DNA of 15,378 nucleotides from Anaerotignum sp. (lineage in GTDB: Bacteria; Bacillota; Clostridia; Lachnospirales; Anaerotignaceae), in contig JAHHTV010000015.1 of NCBI GenBank assembly GCA_020024395.1, positions 1 to 15,378 on the forward strand, read 5' to 3'. Position numbers and translations under genes: made by a program. Position 1 is the first letter of the stretch; every line of letters begins with the position of its first letter. The notes under the pieces are model-generated. The model was not told the DNA's origin. It searched no databases and saw nothing but the letters and a program-made list of their open reading frames with translations. Below are positions 1-6,064 of this stretch, piece after piece.

Positions 1-241
1 CTTTTGCAATGGATACATTGTTATCATAAAAATGATATGTATTTTTCACCGTTTCAAAATCTGCCCTCATACACTCCATAAAATCCTGTGCATCTTCTCC
101 ATACCAATTTTTCAGGTATTTCCACATATATGCTCTGGTTTTTTCAAATATTCCAGATTTGTCAATGAATTTCTGAAACTCCGCTGGGTCTATTGGTACA
201 GCCATTTTTTGTATATATTTAGAAATCTGTTCTTCTTTCAT
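1..241 (-). CDS. Unrecognised protein, N-terminal part only (runs off the window)
   Basis: An open minus-strand frame starts at the ATG whose complement is at 239-241 and stays open for 80 codons to the left edge, so the C-terminus is missing. A good Shine-Dalgarno (AGAAGG, 7 nt before ATG) fixes the start. The visible product begins MKEEQISKYIQKMAVPIDPA and continues with an aromatic, acidic stretch (WKYLKNWYGEDAQDF about residues 41-55). It has no signal peptide, membrane segment or cysteine cluster in the visible part; it looks like a small soluble alpha-helical protein. I do not recognise the family. It lies downstream of the ferredoxin operon on the same strand, but a terminator (305-345) separates them, so it is probably its own unit. 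Confidence 0.72.
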   Translation of the reverse strand, partial: MKEEQISKYIQKMAVPIDPAEFQKFIDKSGIFEKTRAYMWKYLKNWYGEDAQDFMECMRADFETVKNTYHFYDNNVSIAK

Positions 242-283
242 TTATAAACCTTCTTTCTAATTTTCATTGTTTTTTTGCCAACC

Positions 284-292
284 ATTTTAACA
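284..292 (-). promoter_or_regulatory. Possible extended -10 promoter for the partial gene
   Basis: On the minus strand the sequence reads TGTTAAAAT, an extended -10 (TGn + TAAAAT), about 43 nt before the ATG of the edge gene. A TTGCGT 18 bp upstream could be the -35; it lies inside the preceding terminator stem. Only a weak match. Confidence 0.3.
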
Positions 293-304
293 CATATAAC
301 ACAA

Positions 305-345
305 AAAACGCAATGCTACAACCAATCTATGTATCATTGCGTTTT
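305..345 (-). terminator. Intrinsic terminator of the ferredoxin operon
   Basis: An 11-bp perfect stem (AAAACGCAATG at 305-315 with CATTGCGTTTT at 335-345) sits 14 bp after the stop codon of the membrane Fe-S gene. On the minus strand the stem is followed by a run of six T. The 19-nt loop can itself form a TACA/TGTA mini-stem. It ends transcription leftward from the 360-1141 operon. Confidence 0.85.
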
Positions 346-359
346 ACAACTAGCAGCTC

Positions 360-950
360 TTATTCTGCTACATTTTCATTTTTGTGTTTGATGCTACAAA
401 TACATTGTGTCATAGTACCCATTGGGCAATATACACACCAAGAACGTGGCTTAAACAACGCCATTGTCACCAAGCCCAATACCGTAGATGTCAACATCAC
501 ACTATAAAAGCCATATGCAAACTGTACCATCCACGGTGAAATATTTGCCTGTGGATTTGCCCACTGCCAAGGCAGTTTGAATGTCCACAATAATGTTACC
601 ACTTCTTTCAATGTTGTACCACCTGCGGCAACCTGCCAAGTCAAAAACAGCATATTAAAAAACATAATCATAAAAAATGCCAAAAAAGCATATCGGAACC
701 ATTTTTTGCGTAAAAAAGCAGGGATGTCTTTTTTTCTTGATAAATGCAATTTATTGCCTACCAAATCAAACAACTGTCCTCTCCCACAAAAACGATTACA
801 ATATAATTTATCTCCGCCAAATATTGCAATCAAAAGCGGTATGCAAAAACAAAGCAAACCAAGCCAAGCAAATAATATATTAAAAAATCCCAATATCAAA
901 TATGTTGCTGATACTATCCACAAATAATCATACCATTTTTTCTTTTTCAC
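360..950 (-). CDS. Membrane-bound [4Fe-4S]-binding protein, NapH/NosR-like
   Basis: 196-residue integral membrane protein of the NapH/NosR/YccM-type Fe-S group, which passes electrons between membrane and soluble redox partners. Hydrophobic segments lie at about residues 11-30, 31-46, 85-108 and 143-166. Two cysteine motifs face the same side: CNRFCGRGQ (C51, C55) and CVYCPMG (C172, C175), followed by C183 and C185. The frame stays open upstream to 1286, but that extension only shadows the ferredoxin gene. The real start is a GTG (948-950) that overlaps the ferredoxin TGA as GTGA and has a strong SD (AGAGGAGG, 7 nt upstream) inside the ferredoxin gene. This is tight translational coupling, so the two proteins probably work as a pair. 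The physiological donor and acceptor are not visible. Confident of the class, not of a specific role. Confidence 0.85.
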   Translation of the reverse strand: MKKKKWYDYLWIVSATYLILGFFNILFAWLGLLCFCIPLLIAIFGGDKLYCNRFCGRGQLFDLVGNKLHLSRKKDIPAFLRKKWFRYAFLAFFMIMFFNMLFLTWQVAAGGTTLKEVVTLLWTFKLPWQWANPQANISPWMVQFAYGFYSVMLTSTVLGLVTMALFKPRSWCVYCPMGTMTQCICSIKHKNENVAE

Positions 951-1141
951 ACCAAAACCTCCTCTATCGAAATCACAGATGCAGGACAAGCTTTTGCACA
1001 TTTCCCACACCCTACACAATTTTGTGCAACATCTGCAAACAACCCTTTTTTTATGGAAATTGCCCCCACAGGACAAACTTTTACACAAGTTCCGCAAGAT
1101 ACACATTCTGTTTTTTGTACTTTTGCTTTTCTTTTCGCCAT
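947..1141 (-). CDS. 2[4Fe-4S] ferredoxin
   Basis: 64-residue bacterial-type ferredoxin with two complete cluster motifs: CVSCGTCVKVCP (C13, C16, C19, C23) and CVGCGKCAKACP (C42, C45, C48, C52). It is a cytoplasmic low-potential electron carrier. The basic N-terminus (MAKRKAKVQK) is longer than in the shortest clostridial ferredoxins. An ATG with AAGGAGGAG just upstream fixes the start. It is first in a two-gene operon with the membrane Fe-S protein at 360-950 (4-nt overlap) and most likely delivers electrons to it or takes them from it. Family assignment is secure; the partner is inferred from coupling. Confidence 0.93.
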   Translation of the reverse strand: MAKRKAKVQKTECVSCGTCVKVCPVGAISIKKGLFADVAQNCVGCGKCAKACPASVISIEEVLV

Positions 1142-1173
1142 TTTCTCTCCTCCTTTTTATTTTATTTTGTTTC

Positions 1174-1179
1174 AGTATA
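1174..1179 (-). promoter_or_regulatory. Possible -10 box of the ferredoxin operon
   Basis: TATACT on the minus strand, about 32 nt before the ferredoxin ATG. No convincing -35 is seen at 16-18 bp, so this is a weak call. The rest of 1180-1316 holds no gene I can support. Confidence 0.3.
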
Positions 1180-1316
1180 GAATAAAATTTCTTTTTCTTC
1201 TGTAACCATGTCACATAAAAAAGCAATAGAGCGTATCTCATTTCCATACACTCCACTCTCTCCTGTGCTTGACCACAATAAAACAATCATTTTATGATTT
1301 TTCTTTCCCCATAATA

Positions 1317-1357
1317 AAATGGCAGTCACAAAAGCAAATGCCTTGTCACTGCCATTT
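1317..1357 (-). terminator. Intrinsic terminator after secF
   Basis: AAATGGCAGT (1317-1326) pairs with ACTGCCATTT (1348-1357); after one C/C mismatch a further four pairs follow (ACAA/TTGT), leaving an 11-nt loop. On the minus strand it is followed by TTATTATG, a modest T-rich tail. It lies 14 bp past the secF stop and fits the end of the secDF transcript. Confidence 0.7.
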
Positions 1358-1371
1358 CCATATCTTTTTTA

Positions 1372-2247
1372 TTATTTTTCATTTTTCGGTAACATCACAT
1401 ACCAAACCGAACCAGAAATACAAACAGAAGAATAAGCCCCTGCCAATATCCCTATCATCATTGGCAAAGCAAATTCTTTGATAGATGGTACACCCAATAC
1501 ATAAATTGCACCAACTGTCAAAAATGTTGTCAACGATGTATTGATAGAACGTGCCAATGTTTGGCTAATACTTTTATTGATTTTTTCTGTTGTTTGCTTT
1601 GCAGAAAAATGCTCTTTATTTTCTCGAATACGGTCAAATATTACAATGGTCGCATTGATGGAATATCCCAATATCGTCAACAACACAACAATAAATGTAT
1701 TGTTTACCGGAATACGAAATACCGTATATGCTGCCAAAACAATCAACACATCATGAAACAATGCAACAATGGCACTTGCACCTGCACGGAAATCATGAAA
1801 CCGCAAAGAAATATATAATAACATTGCCACAACCGCAATCAATGTTGCTTTGATAGCCGCTGCTTGCATTTCATTGCTGACGGTTTTGCTTACATCAGAT
1901 ACTTCACCCATCACAGCATTTTGGTATTGCTTTGTAATGGCTTCCGTCAACTTTTGTCTTGTATCACTATCTATCGATTGTATTTTTACAGTCACTTCGT
2001 TTGTACCAATAATCTGTTGTATTTGTGGGCTAGTTTGTCCAGTGACTTCTTTGATAATATCTTGCAATACATTTGTTTCATATGTTTCTCCCAAATCCAA
2101 ATCAAATGCAGTACCACCTGTAAATTCTACATCATATTGAAATGGGCCATCGCCTTTTTGCACATGAAATAGCATTGCACCAATACCAATACATATCACA
2201 ACCAAAGAAGCGATAAAAAATTTCATTCTATTTTCTATAATTTTCAT
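1372..2247 (-). CDS. secF: Protein translocase subunit SecF
   Basis: 291-residue membrane subunit of the SecDF complex, which uses the proton-motive force to help pull exported proteins across the membrane after SecYEG/SecA. One membrane segment lies near residues 9-27, followed by the SecF signature EFTGGT (41-46) and a small extracytoplasmic domain. Five further segments follow (about 131-148, 157-175, 184-204, 240-256, 260-285). The conserved fourth-segment motif GYSINATIVIFDRIREN is at 194-210 and INTSLTT at 235-241. The ATG at 2247 has SD AAGGAGG 8 nt upstream; 11 upstream codons are open but overlap the secD end. It begins 13 nt after the secD stop, so the two are one transcript. Length is normal for a stand-alone SecF. 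Confidence 0.97.
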   Translation of the reverse strand: MKIIENRMKFFIASLVVICIGIGAMLFHVQKGDGPFQYDVEFTGGTAFDLDLGETYETNVLQDIIKEVTGQTSPQIQQIIGTNEVTVKIQSIDSDTRQKLTEAITKQYQNAVMGEVSDVSKTVSNEMQAAAIKATLIAVVAMLLYISLRFHDFRAGASAIVALFHDVLIVLAAYTVFRIPVNNTFIVVLLTILGYSINATIVIFDRIRENKEHFSAKQTTEKINKSISQTLARSINTSLTTFLTVGAIYVLGVPSIKEFALPMMIGILAGAYSSVCISGSVWYVMLPKNEK

Positions 2248-2260
2248 TTTCTTCGCCTCC

Positions 2261-3499
2261 TTATTTTGTACGCATACCATAATATTTTGGATTATGCAAT
2301 CCGCTATACATCATTGCATTGACAATCAATCTTGTAATCACCAATGCTGTAAACATAGAAAGCAAAATCCCCAATATCAATGTGGTTGCAAATCCTTTGA
2401 CAGTACCAGACCCCAAAAAGAATAACACACCTGCTGCAATCAATGTTGTCACATTACCGTCCAATATTGCAGGAAATGCTCTGGAAAATCCGTTTTTGAT
2501 AGCCAAACGCAATGTTTTCCCTTGTACCAATTCTTCTTTCAAACGTTCAAATATGACAATATTTGCATCTACTGCCATACCAACAGAAAGCACAATACCA
2601 GCAATCCCTGGTAGTGTCAAAGTCAATCCAAATGCACTCATCACAACCAGTTCCAAGCCAACATATATAAACAACGCCAAATCTGCTACCAAGCCCAACA
2701 GCTTATAAACCACCAACATAAATAGCAATACCAACACTAAGCCAACAGCACCTGCCACAATTCCTGTCGACAACGCATCTGCACCCAATCTTGCACCAAT
2801 ATTTTTCATCTGTATCACATTCAAATTAAATGGCAAAGAACCTGCACGAATGAGTGATGCCAATTCTTCTGCACTTTCCCCAGTAAAATGCCCTGTGATA
2901 GATGCTTTCCCATCTGTAATTTCCGCTTGTACAATAGGTGCGCTGATAATTTCATCATCCATCATAATATAAATTGGTTTGCCAATATTTTCTTTTGTCG
3001 CATCTGCAAAACGTTGCTTGCCTTCTGCACCAAATTCTAAAGCAACATACGGCTGTGCTGCTTCTCCTTTTTGCATTGCACCCACCTGTTTTGTTGCATT
3101 TGCCACCATATCGCCTGTCAAAACAACATTTCCTTTTTCATCTACAAAAGATAGCTGTGCGGTTTGCCCAATTTTTTGAATAGCATCTTCTGCATTTTCT
3201 ACCCCTGGAATATCTACACGTATGCGATTGTTACCCTCTTGTGCAACTTCTGCTTCTGTCCAGCCATTCCAGTCCATACGCCCCTGTATCAGTGATACAG
3301 CTGCCTGCATTTCTTCTGTTGTTACATCTTGTTTGTCTGCTTCATATACAATGTACACCCCACCACGCAGGTCTAACCCTTGTTTGATGTTTTGTACACC
3401 GAGTGTGTTGTTTGCGCCGATGCCGTAATAAGAAACCAAACTCAGTCCACAAGCAACGACCAACATCAAAAGCATCATAAATATTCCTTTTGCTTTCAT
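2261..3499 (-). CDS. secD: Protein translocase subunit SecD
   Basis: 412-residue partner of SecF in the proton-driven export motor. The N-terminal membrane segment is at about residues 6-26, and the SecD signature GLDLRGG at 41-47. The extracytoplasmic P1 domain (roughly 55-235) is short compared with E. coli SecD, as is usual in Gram-positives. The five C-terminal membrane segments (about 243-392) carry GMAVDANIVIFER (307-319), whose Asp belongs to the proton path. ATG at 3499 with SD AGGAGG 6 nt upstream. No yajC lies upstream; instead there is a promoter at 3619-3646, a leader hairpin and the TIGR04086-like gene. Confidence 0.97.
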   Translation of the reverse strand: MKAKGIFMMLLMLVVACGLSLVSYYGIGANNTLGVQNIKQGLDLRGGVYIVYEADKQDVTTEEMQAAVSLIQGRMDWNGWTEAEVAQEGNNRIRVDIPGVENAEDAIQKIGQTAQLSFVDEKGNVVLTGDMVANATKQVGAMQKGEAAQPYVALEFGAEGKQRFADATKENIGKPIYIMMDDEIISAPIVQAEITDGKASITGHFTGESAEELASLIRAGSLPFNLNVIQMKNIGARLGADALSTGIVAGAVGLVLVLLFMLVVYKLLGLVADLALFIYVGLELVVMSAFGLTLTLPGIAGIVLSVGMAVDANIVIFERLKEELVQGKTLRLAIKNGFSRAFPAILDGNVTTLIAAGVLFFLGSGTVKGFATTLILGILLSMFTALVITRLIVNAMMYSGLHNPKYYGMRTK

Positions 3500-3557
3500 G
3501 ATGTTCCTCCTTACAATTTTTATTTACCTTGGCAATCCATTTTTTGACAAAAGAAAT

Positions 3558-3597
3558 ACGGTTTCTCTTGTTTGTTGAGATAACAAAGAAAAACCGT
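3558..3597 (-). promoter_or_regulatory. Hairpin in the secD leader (terminator or attenuator)
   Basis: ACGGTTTCTCTTG (3558-3570) pairs with CAAAGAAAAACCGT (3584-3597), with one mismatch and a one-base bulge. On the minus strand it is followed by TATTTCTTTTG, which is U-rich. It lies between the predicted secD start of transcription (about 3612) and the secD ATG (3499). It could end transcripts from the gene at 3658-4065, or act as an attenuator in the secDF leader. On the plus strand the run TTTTTTATTT after the stem is even more terminator-like, but no plus-strand gene is there to terminate. Confidence 0.55.
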
Positions 3598-3618
3598 TTT
3601 TTATTTCCTTATTCTGCT

Positions 3619-3646
3619 AGTATAGCACAAAAGTGTGTGCTTGCAA
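3619..3646 (-). promoter_or_regulatory. Predicted sigma-A promoter for secDF
   Basis: On the minus strand TTGCAA (-35, 3641-3646), a 16-bp spacer and TATACT (-10, 3619-3624). The spacer is mostly an inverted repeat, AGCACA at 3624-3629 and TGTGCT at 3636-3641, which may be an operator or chance. The start of transcription would be near 3612, giving a leader of about 113 nt. Confidence 0.6.
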
Positions 3647-3657
3647 AGAAAAAAATA

Positions 3658-4065
3658 TCATGCTTTTTGATTTCTTCCCCATATACCGCCCACAGCACCA
3701 CCTGCCAATGCCATAGCCAAAATACGGAAAAATGCAATATGTATGGAAAAATCACCAGAACCAAATGATGTAATCAAATACAACAGCACCGCATACACCA
3801 TACCCGCAGCCAGTCCCCAAATTATTCCACGCACTTTCATACATTTTCCCCAGTCAAATCCTGCAATCCCTGCTGATAATGCCGTGCAACACAATGCAGT
3901 TATGGGAATAACACTTTCCGACACATTTGTAAATGTCAATACCATACCACAAGCAATAAACACAATACAAGTTACCGCATACGCCACAACCATACCTTTT
4001 ACCATACATAAAGCAATGCCTTTTTGTTCTGCCCCAATCTTTTTTTCTGATTTAGACGGTTTCAA
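3658..4065 (-). CDS. TIGR04086-like small membrane protein
   Basis: 135-residue protein with a basic N-terminus and four predicted membrane helices (about residues 22-43, 50-70, 80-100, 108-129). The last is the glycine-rich AMALAGGAVGGIWG. Size, topology and position upstream of secDF match the TIGR04086 family of Firmicute membrane proteins, whose function is unknown to me; the family name is given from general resemblance, not a search. The start is a TTG (4063-4065) with SD GGAGG 9 nt upstream. The stop lies only 12 bp from the -35 of the secD promoter, and no separate terminator is seen before it, so read-through into secDF is possible. It is divergent from the PHP gene at 4157. Confidence 0.75.
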   Translation of the reverse strand: MKPSKSEKKIGAEQKGIALCMVKGMVVAYAVTCIVFIACGMVLTFTNVSESVIPITALCCTALSAGIAGFDWGKCMKVRGIIWGLAAGMVYAVLLYLITSFGSGDFSIHIAFFRILAMALAGGAVGGIWGRNQKA

Positions 4066-4125
4066 AATAAAATACCTCCATTTCTGATACTTTATTTTTA
4101 TTTTATGGGATTTTTATTTGTGTTA

Positions 4126-4134
4126 TGCTATACT
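4126..4134 (+). promoter_or_regulatory. Extended -10 promoter for the PHP gene
   Basis: TGCTATACT (TGn + TATACT) lies 22 bp before the ATG at 4157. No clear -35 is present, which an extended -10 tolerates. It lies inside the upstream open frame (from 4118), which is why the longer start is not used. Confidence 0.55.
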
Positions 4135-4156
4135 ATCCGAAAAGGAAGTGAATATC

Positions 4157-5017
4157 ATGGAAAAATATATTGATTTGCATTGTCATTCTTATTGTTCAGA
4201 TGGCACATTTTCTCCTGAAGGTTTGGTGATATTGGCAAAACAGCAAGGACTTTCGGCATTGGCACTCACAGACCATGACACTGTCGATGGGCTTTGTGCA
4301 TTTCATACCGCAGGCAAAAAACATGGCTTAGAAACAATCAGCGGCATAGAATTTGCCGCACAATATAACGGCTTTCACAATCCAGAAATTCATATTGTCG
4401 GATTGGGCTTTGACGAAACAAACACAACACTTACCGCACAAATGGCACAAATACAACAAAGCCGCAATCATCGCAATCAAAAAATGGCACAAAAACTTAC
4501 AGAAATCGGCTTTCCTGTTTCATTAGAAGAAGTGACAGAAAATGCAGGTGGTGAAATCGTCACAAGAGCCCATTTTGCAAATATATTATTACAAAAAGGC
4601 TTTGTTCCTGACAAAAACACTGTATTCCAACGATATTTGTCTGTTGGCTGTCCAGGGTATGTTGCACGGGAATTTTTGACACCACAAATTTGCATAGAAA
4701 CCATACACAAAGCGGGTGGTGTTGCCATATTGGCACACCCAACACTTTACCATTTAGACACAGACCAAATACTGACACTTTGCAAAACATTAAAAACATG
4801 GGGATTGGACGGCATAGAATGTCATTATGCCACATTCACCAAAAACCAAACAAAAGCTATGCAAAACATCGCAAAAACATTGGATTTATTGCCTTCTGGT
4901 GGTAGTGATTTTCACGGAGAAAACAAACCAGATATACAACTTGGCAAAGGCAAAGGAAATTTATTGATTTCTTATACCATTTGGGAAAACTTAAAACAAA
5001 AATGCAAAACATCTTAA
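4157..5017 (+). CDS. PHP-domain phosphoesterase (RNase AM / nucleoside-bisphosphatase type)
   Basis: 286-residue metal-dependent phosphoesterase of the PHP family, close in layout to YciV/TrpH proteins that hydrolyse 3',5'-nucleoside bisphosphates and trim short RNA ends. All metal-binding motifs are visible: DLHCHSYCSDG (H8, H10, D15), LTDHD (D39-D41), GIEF (E65), HIVG (H79), TRAHF (R137, H139), AHP (H194) and GSDFHG (D251, H253). An insert between H79 and H194 is typical of this subgroup. The chosen ATG at 4157 has SD AAGGAAG about 8 nt upstream and gives the family's usual beginning; 13 upstream codons would cross the -10 box. It stands alone on the plus strand and converges on the Crp/Fnr gene with a shared terminator. 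The exact substrate is inferred from family only. Confidence 0.9.
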   Translation: MEKYIDLHCHSYCSDGTFSPEGLVILAKQQGLSALALTDHDTVDGLCAFHTAGKKHGLETISGIEFAAQYNGFHNPEIHIVGLGFDETNTTLTAQMAQIQQSRNHRNQKMAQKLTEIGFPVSLEEVTENAGGEIVTRAHFANILLQKGFVPDKNTVFQRYLSVGCPGYVAREFLTPQICIETIHKAGGVAILAHPTLYHLDTDQILTLCKTLKTWGLDGIECHYATFTKNQTKAMQNIAKTLDLLPSGGSDFHGENKPDIQLGKGKGNLLISYTIWENLKQKCKTS

Positions 5018-5024
5018 AATAATC

Positions 5025-5069
5025 AAATCCCCATAAAAACATCTATAAACTGTTTTTGTATGGGGATTT
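5025..5069. terminator. Bidirectional terminator between convergent genes
   Basis: AAATCCCCATAAAAAC (5025-5040) pairs with GTTTTTGTATGGGGATTT (5052-5069) with a two-base bulge. T-rich tails are present in both directions. It starts 8 bp after the PHP stop and ends 13 bp from the end of the Crp/Fnr gene, serving both. Confidence 0.85.
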
Positions 5070-5082
5070 TGTTTTATCCATA

Positions 5083-5769
5083 TCATTTTTCACTGTTTAT
5101 TGCAATTTGTCTTAGTTTTTTAATATCCAATATTCGAATACCACCACGAAATGTTTCCAAAATACCTTCTTTTGCAAAATATTTTACCATACGAGAAACC
5201 ACTTCTCTTGCTGTGCCAATATATTTTGCAATTTGTTCTTGTGTCATATCAATTTCTAAAGACTTTCTTTTGACCGTTTCTTCTGTCAAAAATATAGCAA
5301 GCCTTCTATCCATGCCCATAAACAATATTTGTTGCATTGCCCACATCACATCAGAAAACCGTTCTGCCGCCATACGATACACAAATGCTTCCACAAAACT
5401 GTTTTCCTGCATCAATTTTTGTAAAACGGTATTTTGTACCATCAACAACTCTGTATCTGTTTCTGCATCTACAAATACATCAAATGTAATTTCTTCCAGC
5501 ACACACGCCGCCGACAACACACACATATCACCAGGATATAAGCGATATAATGTAATTTCTCTACCATCTTCTGATAATAGATATACTCTTACCTGTCCTT
5601 TTTGCAACAACATCATACCTGCACAATCTTCTCCACCATAATGCAAATGTGCACCTTTTTCATAATGTGCAGTCATGGTATTTTGTATCACTGTATTTTT
5701 TTGTTCTGTGGAAAGATGTTGCCAAAAAGATAAATTTTCCAATTCATCATAATTTTTTTCAAATGTCAT
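5083..5769 (-). CDS. Crp/Fnr-family transcription regulator
   Basis: 228-residue regulator with an N-terminal cyclic-nucleotide-binding-like beta-barrel (about residues 18-115, including GGEDCAGMMLLQKGQVRVYL), a long dimerisation helix (about 118-150) and a C-terminal winged helix-turn-helix (about 172-215, MTQEQIAKYIGTAREVVSRM). It has no N-terminal cysteine cluster of the FNR type. The only cysteines are C49, C83 and C89, the latter two in GDMCVLSAACVL, a motif I associate with this anaerobe subfamily; the ligand is unknown. ATG at 5769 with SD GGAG about 8 nt upstream. It is a single-gene unit with its own promoter and terminator, just downstream of the candidate small RNA on the same strand. 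Confidence 0.92.
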   Translation of the reverse strand: MTFEKNYDELENLSFWQHLSTEQKNTVIQNTMTAHYEKGAHLHYGGEDCAGMMLLQKGQVRVYLLSEDGREITLYRLYPGDMCVLSAACVLEEITFDVFVDAETDTELLMVQNTVLQKLMQENSFVEAFVYRMAAERFSDVMWAMQQILFMGMDRRLAIFLTEETVKRKSLEIDMTQEQIAKYIGTAREVVSRMVKYFAKEGILETFRGGIRILDIKKLRQIAINSEK

Positions 5770-5792
5770 ATCTATACACTCCGTTTTTTTCC

Positions 5793-5801
5793 ATCATACC
5801 A
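5793..5801 (-). promoter_or_regulatory. Extended -10 promoter for the Crp/Fnr gene
   Basis: The minus strand reads TGGTATGAT (TGn + TATGAT), 23 bp before the ATG. No clear -35; the upstream space is taken by the terminator at 5816-5839. Confidence 0.45.
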
Positions 5802-5815
5802 TATCATAGAAAAAC

Positions 5816-5839
5816 AAAAAAGCCCTTTCGGGCTTTTTT
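5816..5839 (-). terminator. Strong intrinsic terminator with GAAA tetraloop
   Basis: AAAAAAGCCC (5816-5825) and GGGCTTTTTT (5830-5839) form a perfect 10-bp stem. Read on the minus strand the loop is GAAA, a stable GNRA tetraloop, followed by a T-rich tail. No protein gene ends here: the next upstream gene on this strand already has its own terminator at 6135-6171. It therefore most likely ends the candidate small RNA. Confidence 0.9.
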
Positions 5840-5985
5840 TGTTTTGATTTGTATCTACCAAATCGCTAAGGAGAGGGGGGGTATATAAACAATCAAATTG
5901 ATAATATTTTTTGGGAAGGGTTGCCTAAAGTAATTCGGGGAAATCACTTTAGGCAGGAAGTAAAAGGGGGCGTCCTTTTGACTTC
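5816..5985 (-). ncRNA. Candidate small RNA with C-rich loops (unrecognised class)
   Basis: This stretch lies between two strong terminators and has no supportable ORF. Read on the minus strand it starts just after a TATACT -10 box (5992-5997). First comes hairpin 1 (5957-5985: GAAGT/ACTTC and AAAAGG/CCTTTT, C-rich loop). Hairpin 2 follows (5922-5955), a 14-bp stem with one G-U pair and loop UCCCCG. Next is a single-stranded ACCCUUCCC, then a run of seven C leading into UCUCCUU (complement at 5868-5881), then the GAAA terminator. CUCCUU is complementary to the AAGGAG Shine-Dalgarno used by many genes here. This is the architecture of trans-acting, C-rich regulatory RNAs in Firmicutes such as RsaE/RoxS or FsrA, but I claim no homology. 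Expression and exact ends are unproven; the promoter lacks a good -35. A longer RNA from a start near 6080 is also possible. Confidence 0.5.
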
Positions 5986-5991
5986 TTCTAC

Positions 5992-5997
5992 AGTATA
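5992..5997 (-). promoter_or_regulatory. -10 box of the candidate small RNA
   Basis: TATACT on the minus strand, 7 bp before the first hairpin. At 17 bp the -35 position reads ACAAAA, a poor match; TTCACA is 20 bp away. Such a promoter would need an activator, which the repeats at 6030-6060 could bind. Confidence 0.4.
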
Positions 5998-6029
5998 AAT
6001 GATAAATGTGTACATTTTGTGAATAGAAC

Positions 6030-6060
6030 CTTACAGCAAACTTAACAAACTTTAAGAAAA
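6030..6060 (+). repeat. Three imperfect tandem repeats, CTTAnnAAA type
   Basis: CTTACAGCAAA (6030-6040), CTTAACAAA (6041-6049) and CTTTAAGAAAA (6050-6060) lie head to tail at 9-11 bp. They centre roughly 60 bp upstream of the presumed small-RNA start. Direct repeats at near-helical spacing are typical of response-regulator sites; the TTAACA core resembles PhoP/PhoB boxes of Firmicutes. That link is inference. Confidence 0.4.
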
Positions 6061-6064
6061 ACAG

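Noticed and set aside
951..1286. In-frame N-terminal extension of the membrane Fe-S protein (total 308 codons open)
   Set aside because: It overlaps the well-supported ferredoxin gene in another frame, has no SD at its start, and an internal GTG with a strong SD gives the normal family beginning.
2319..2708. Long plus-strand ORF opposite secD, and similar antisense frames elsewhere
   Set aside because: They lie opposite well-identified genes, have no SD, and their translations match no family; open frames opposite such codon usage are expected.
3520..3585. Possible leader peptides in the secD leader (6-codon ATG frame at 3540; 20-codon TTG frame crossing the hairpin)
   Set aside because: Neither has a Shine-Dalgarno at a suitable distance, and nothing like an arrest motif is visible.
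5868..5881. AAGGAG followed by a G-run on the plus strand, resembling a ribosome-binding site
   Set aside because: No start codon follows at a usable distance. It is better read as the complement of the C-rich, anti-SD part of the minus-strand RNA.
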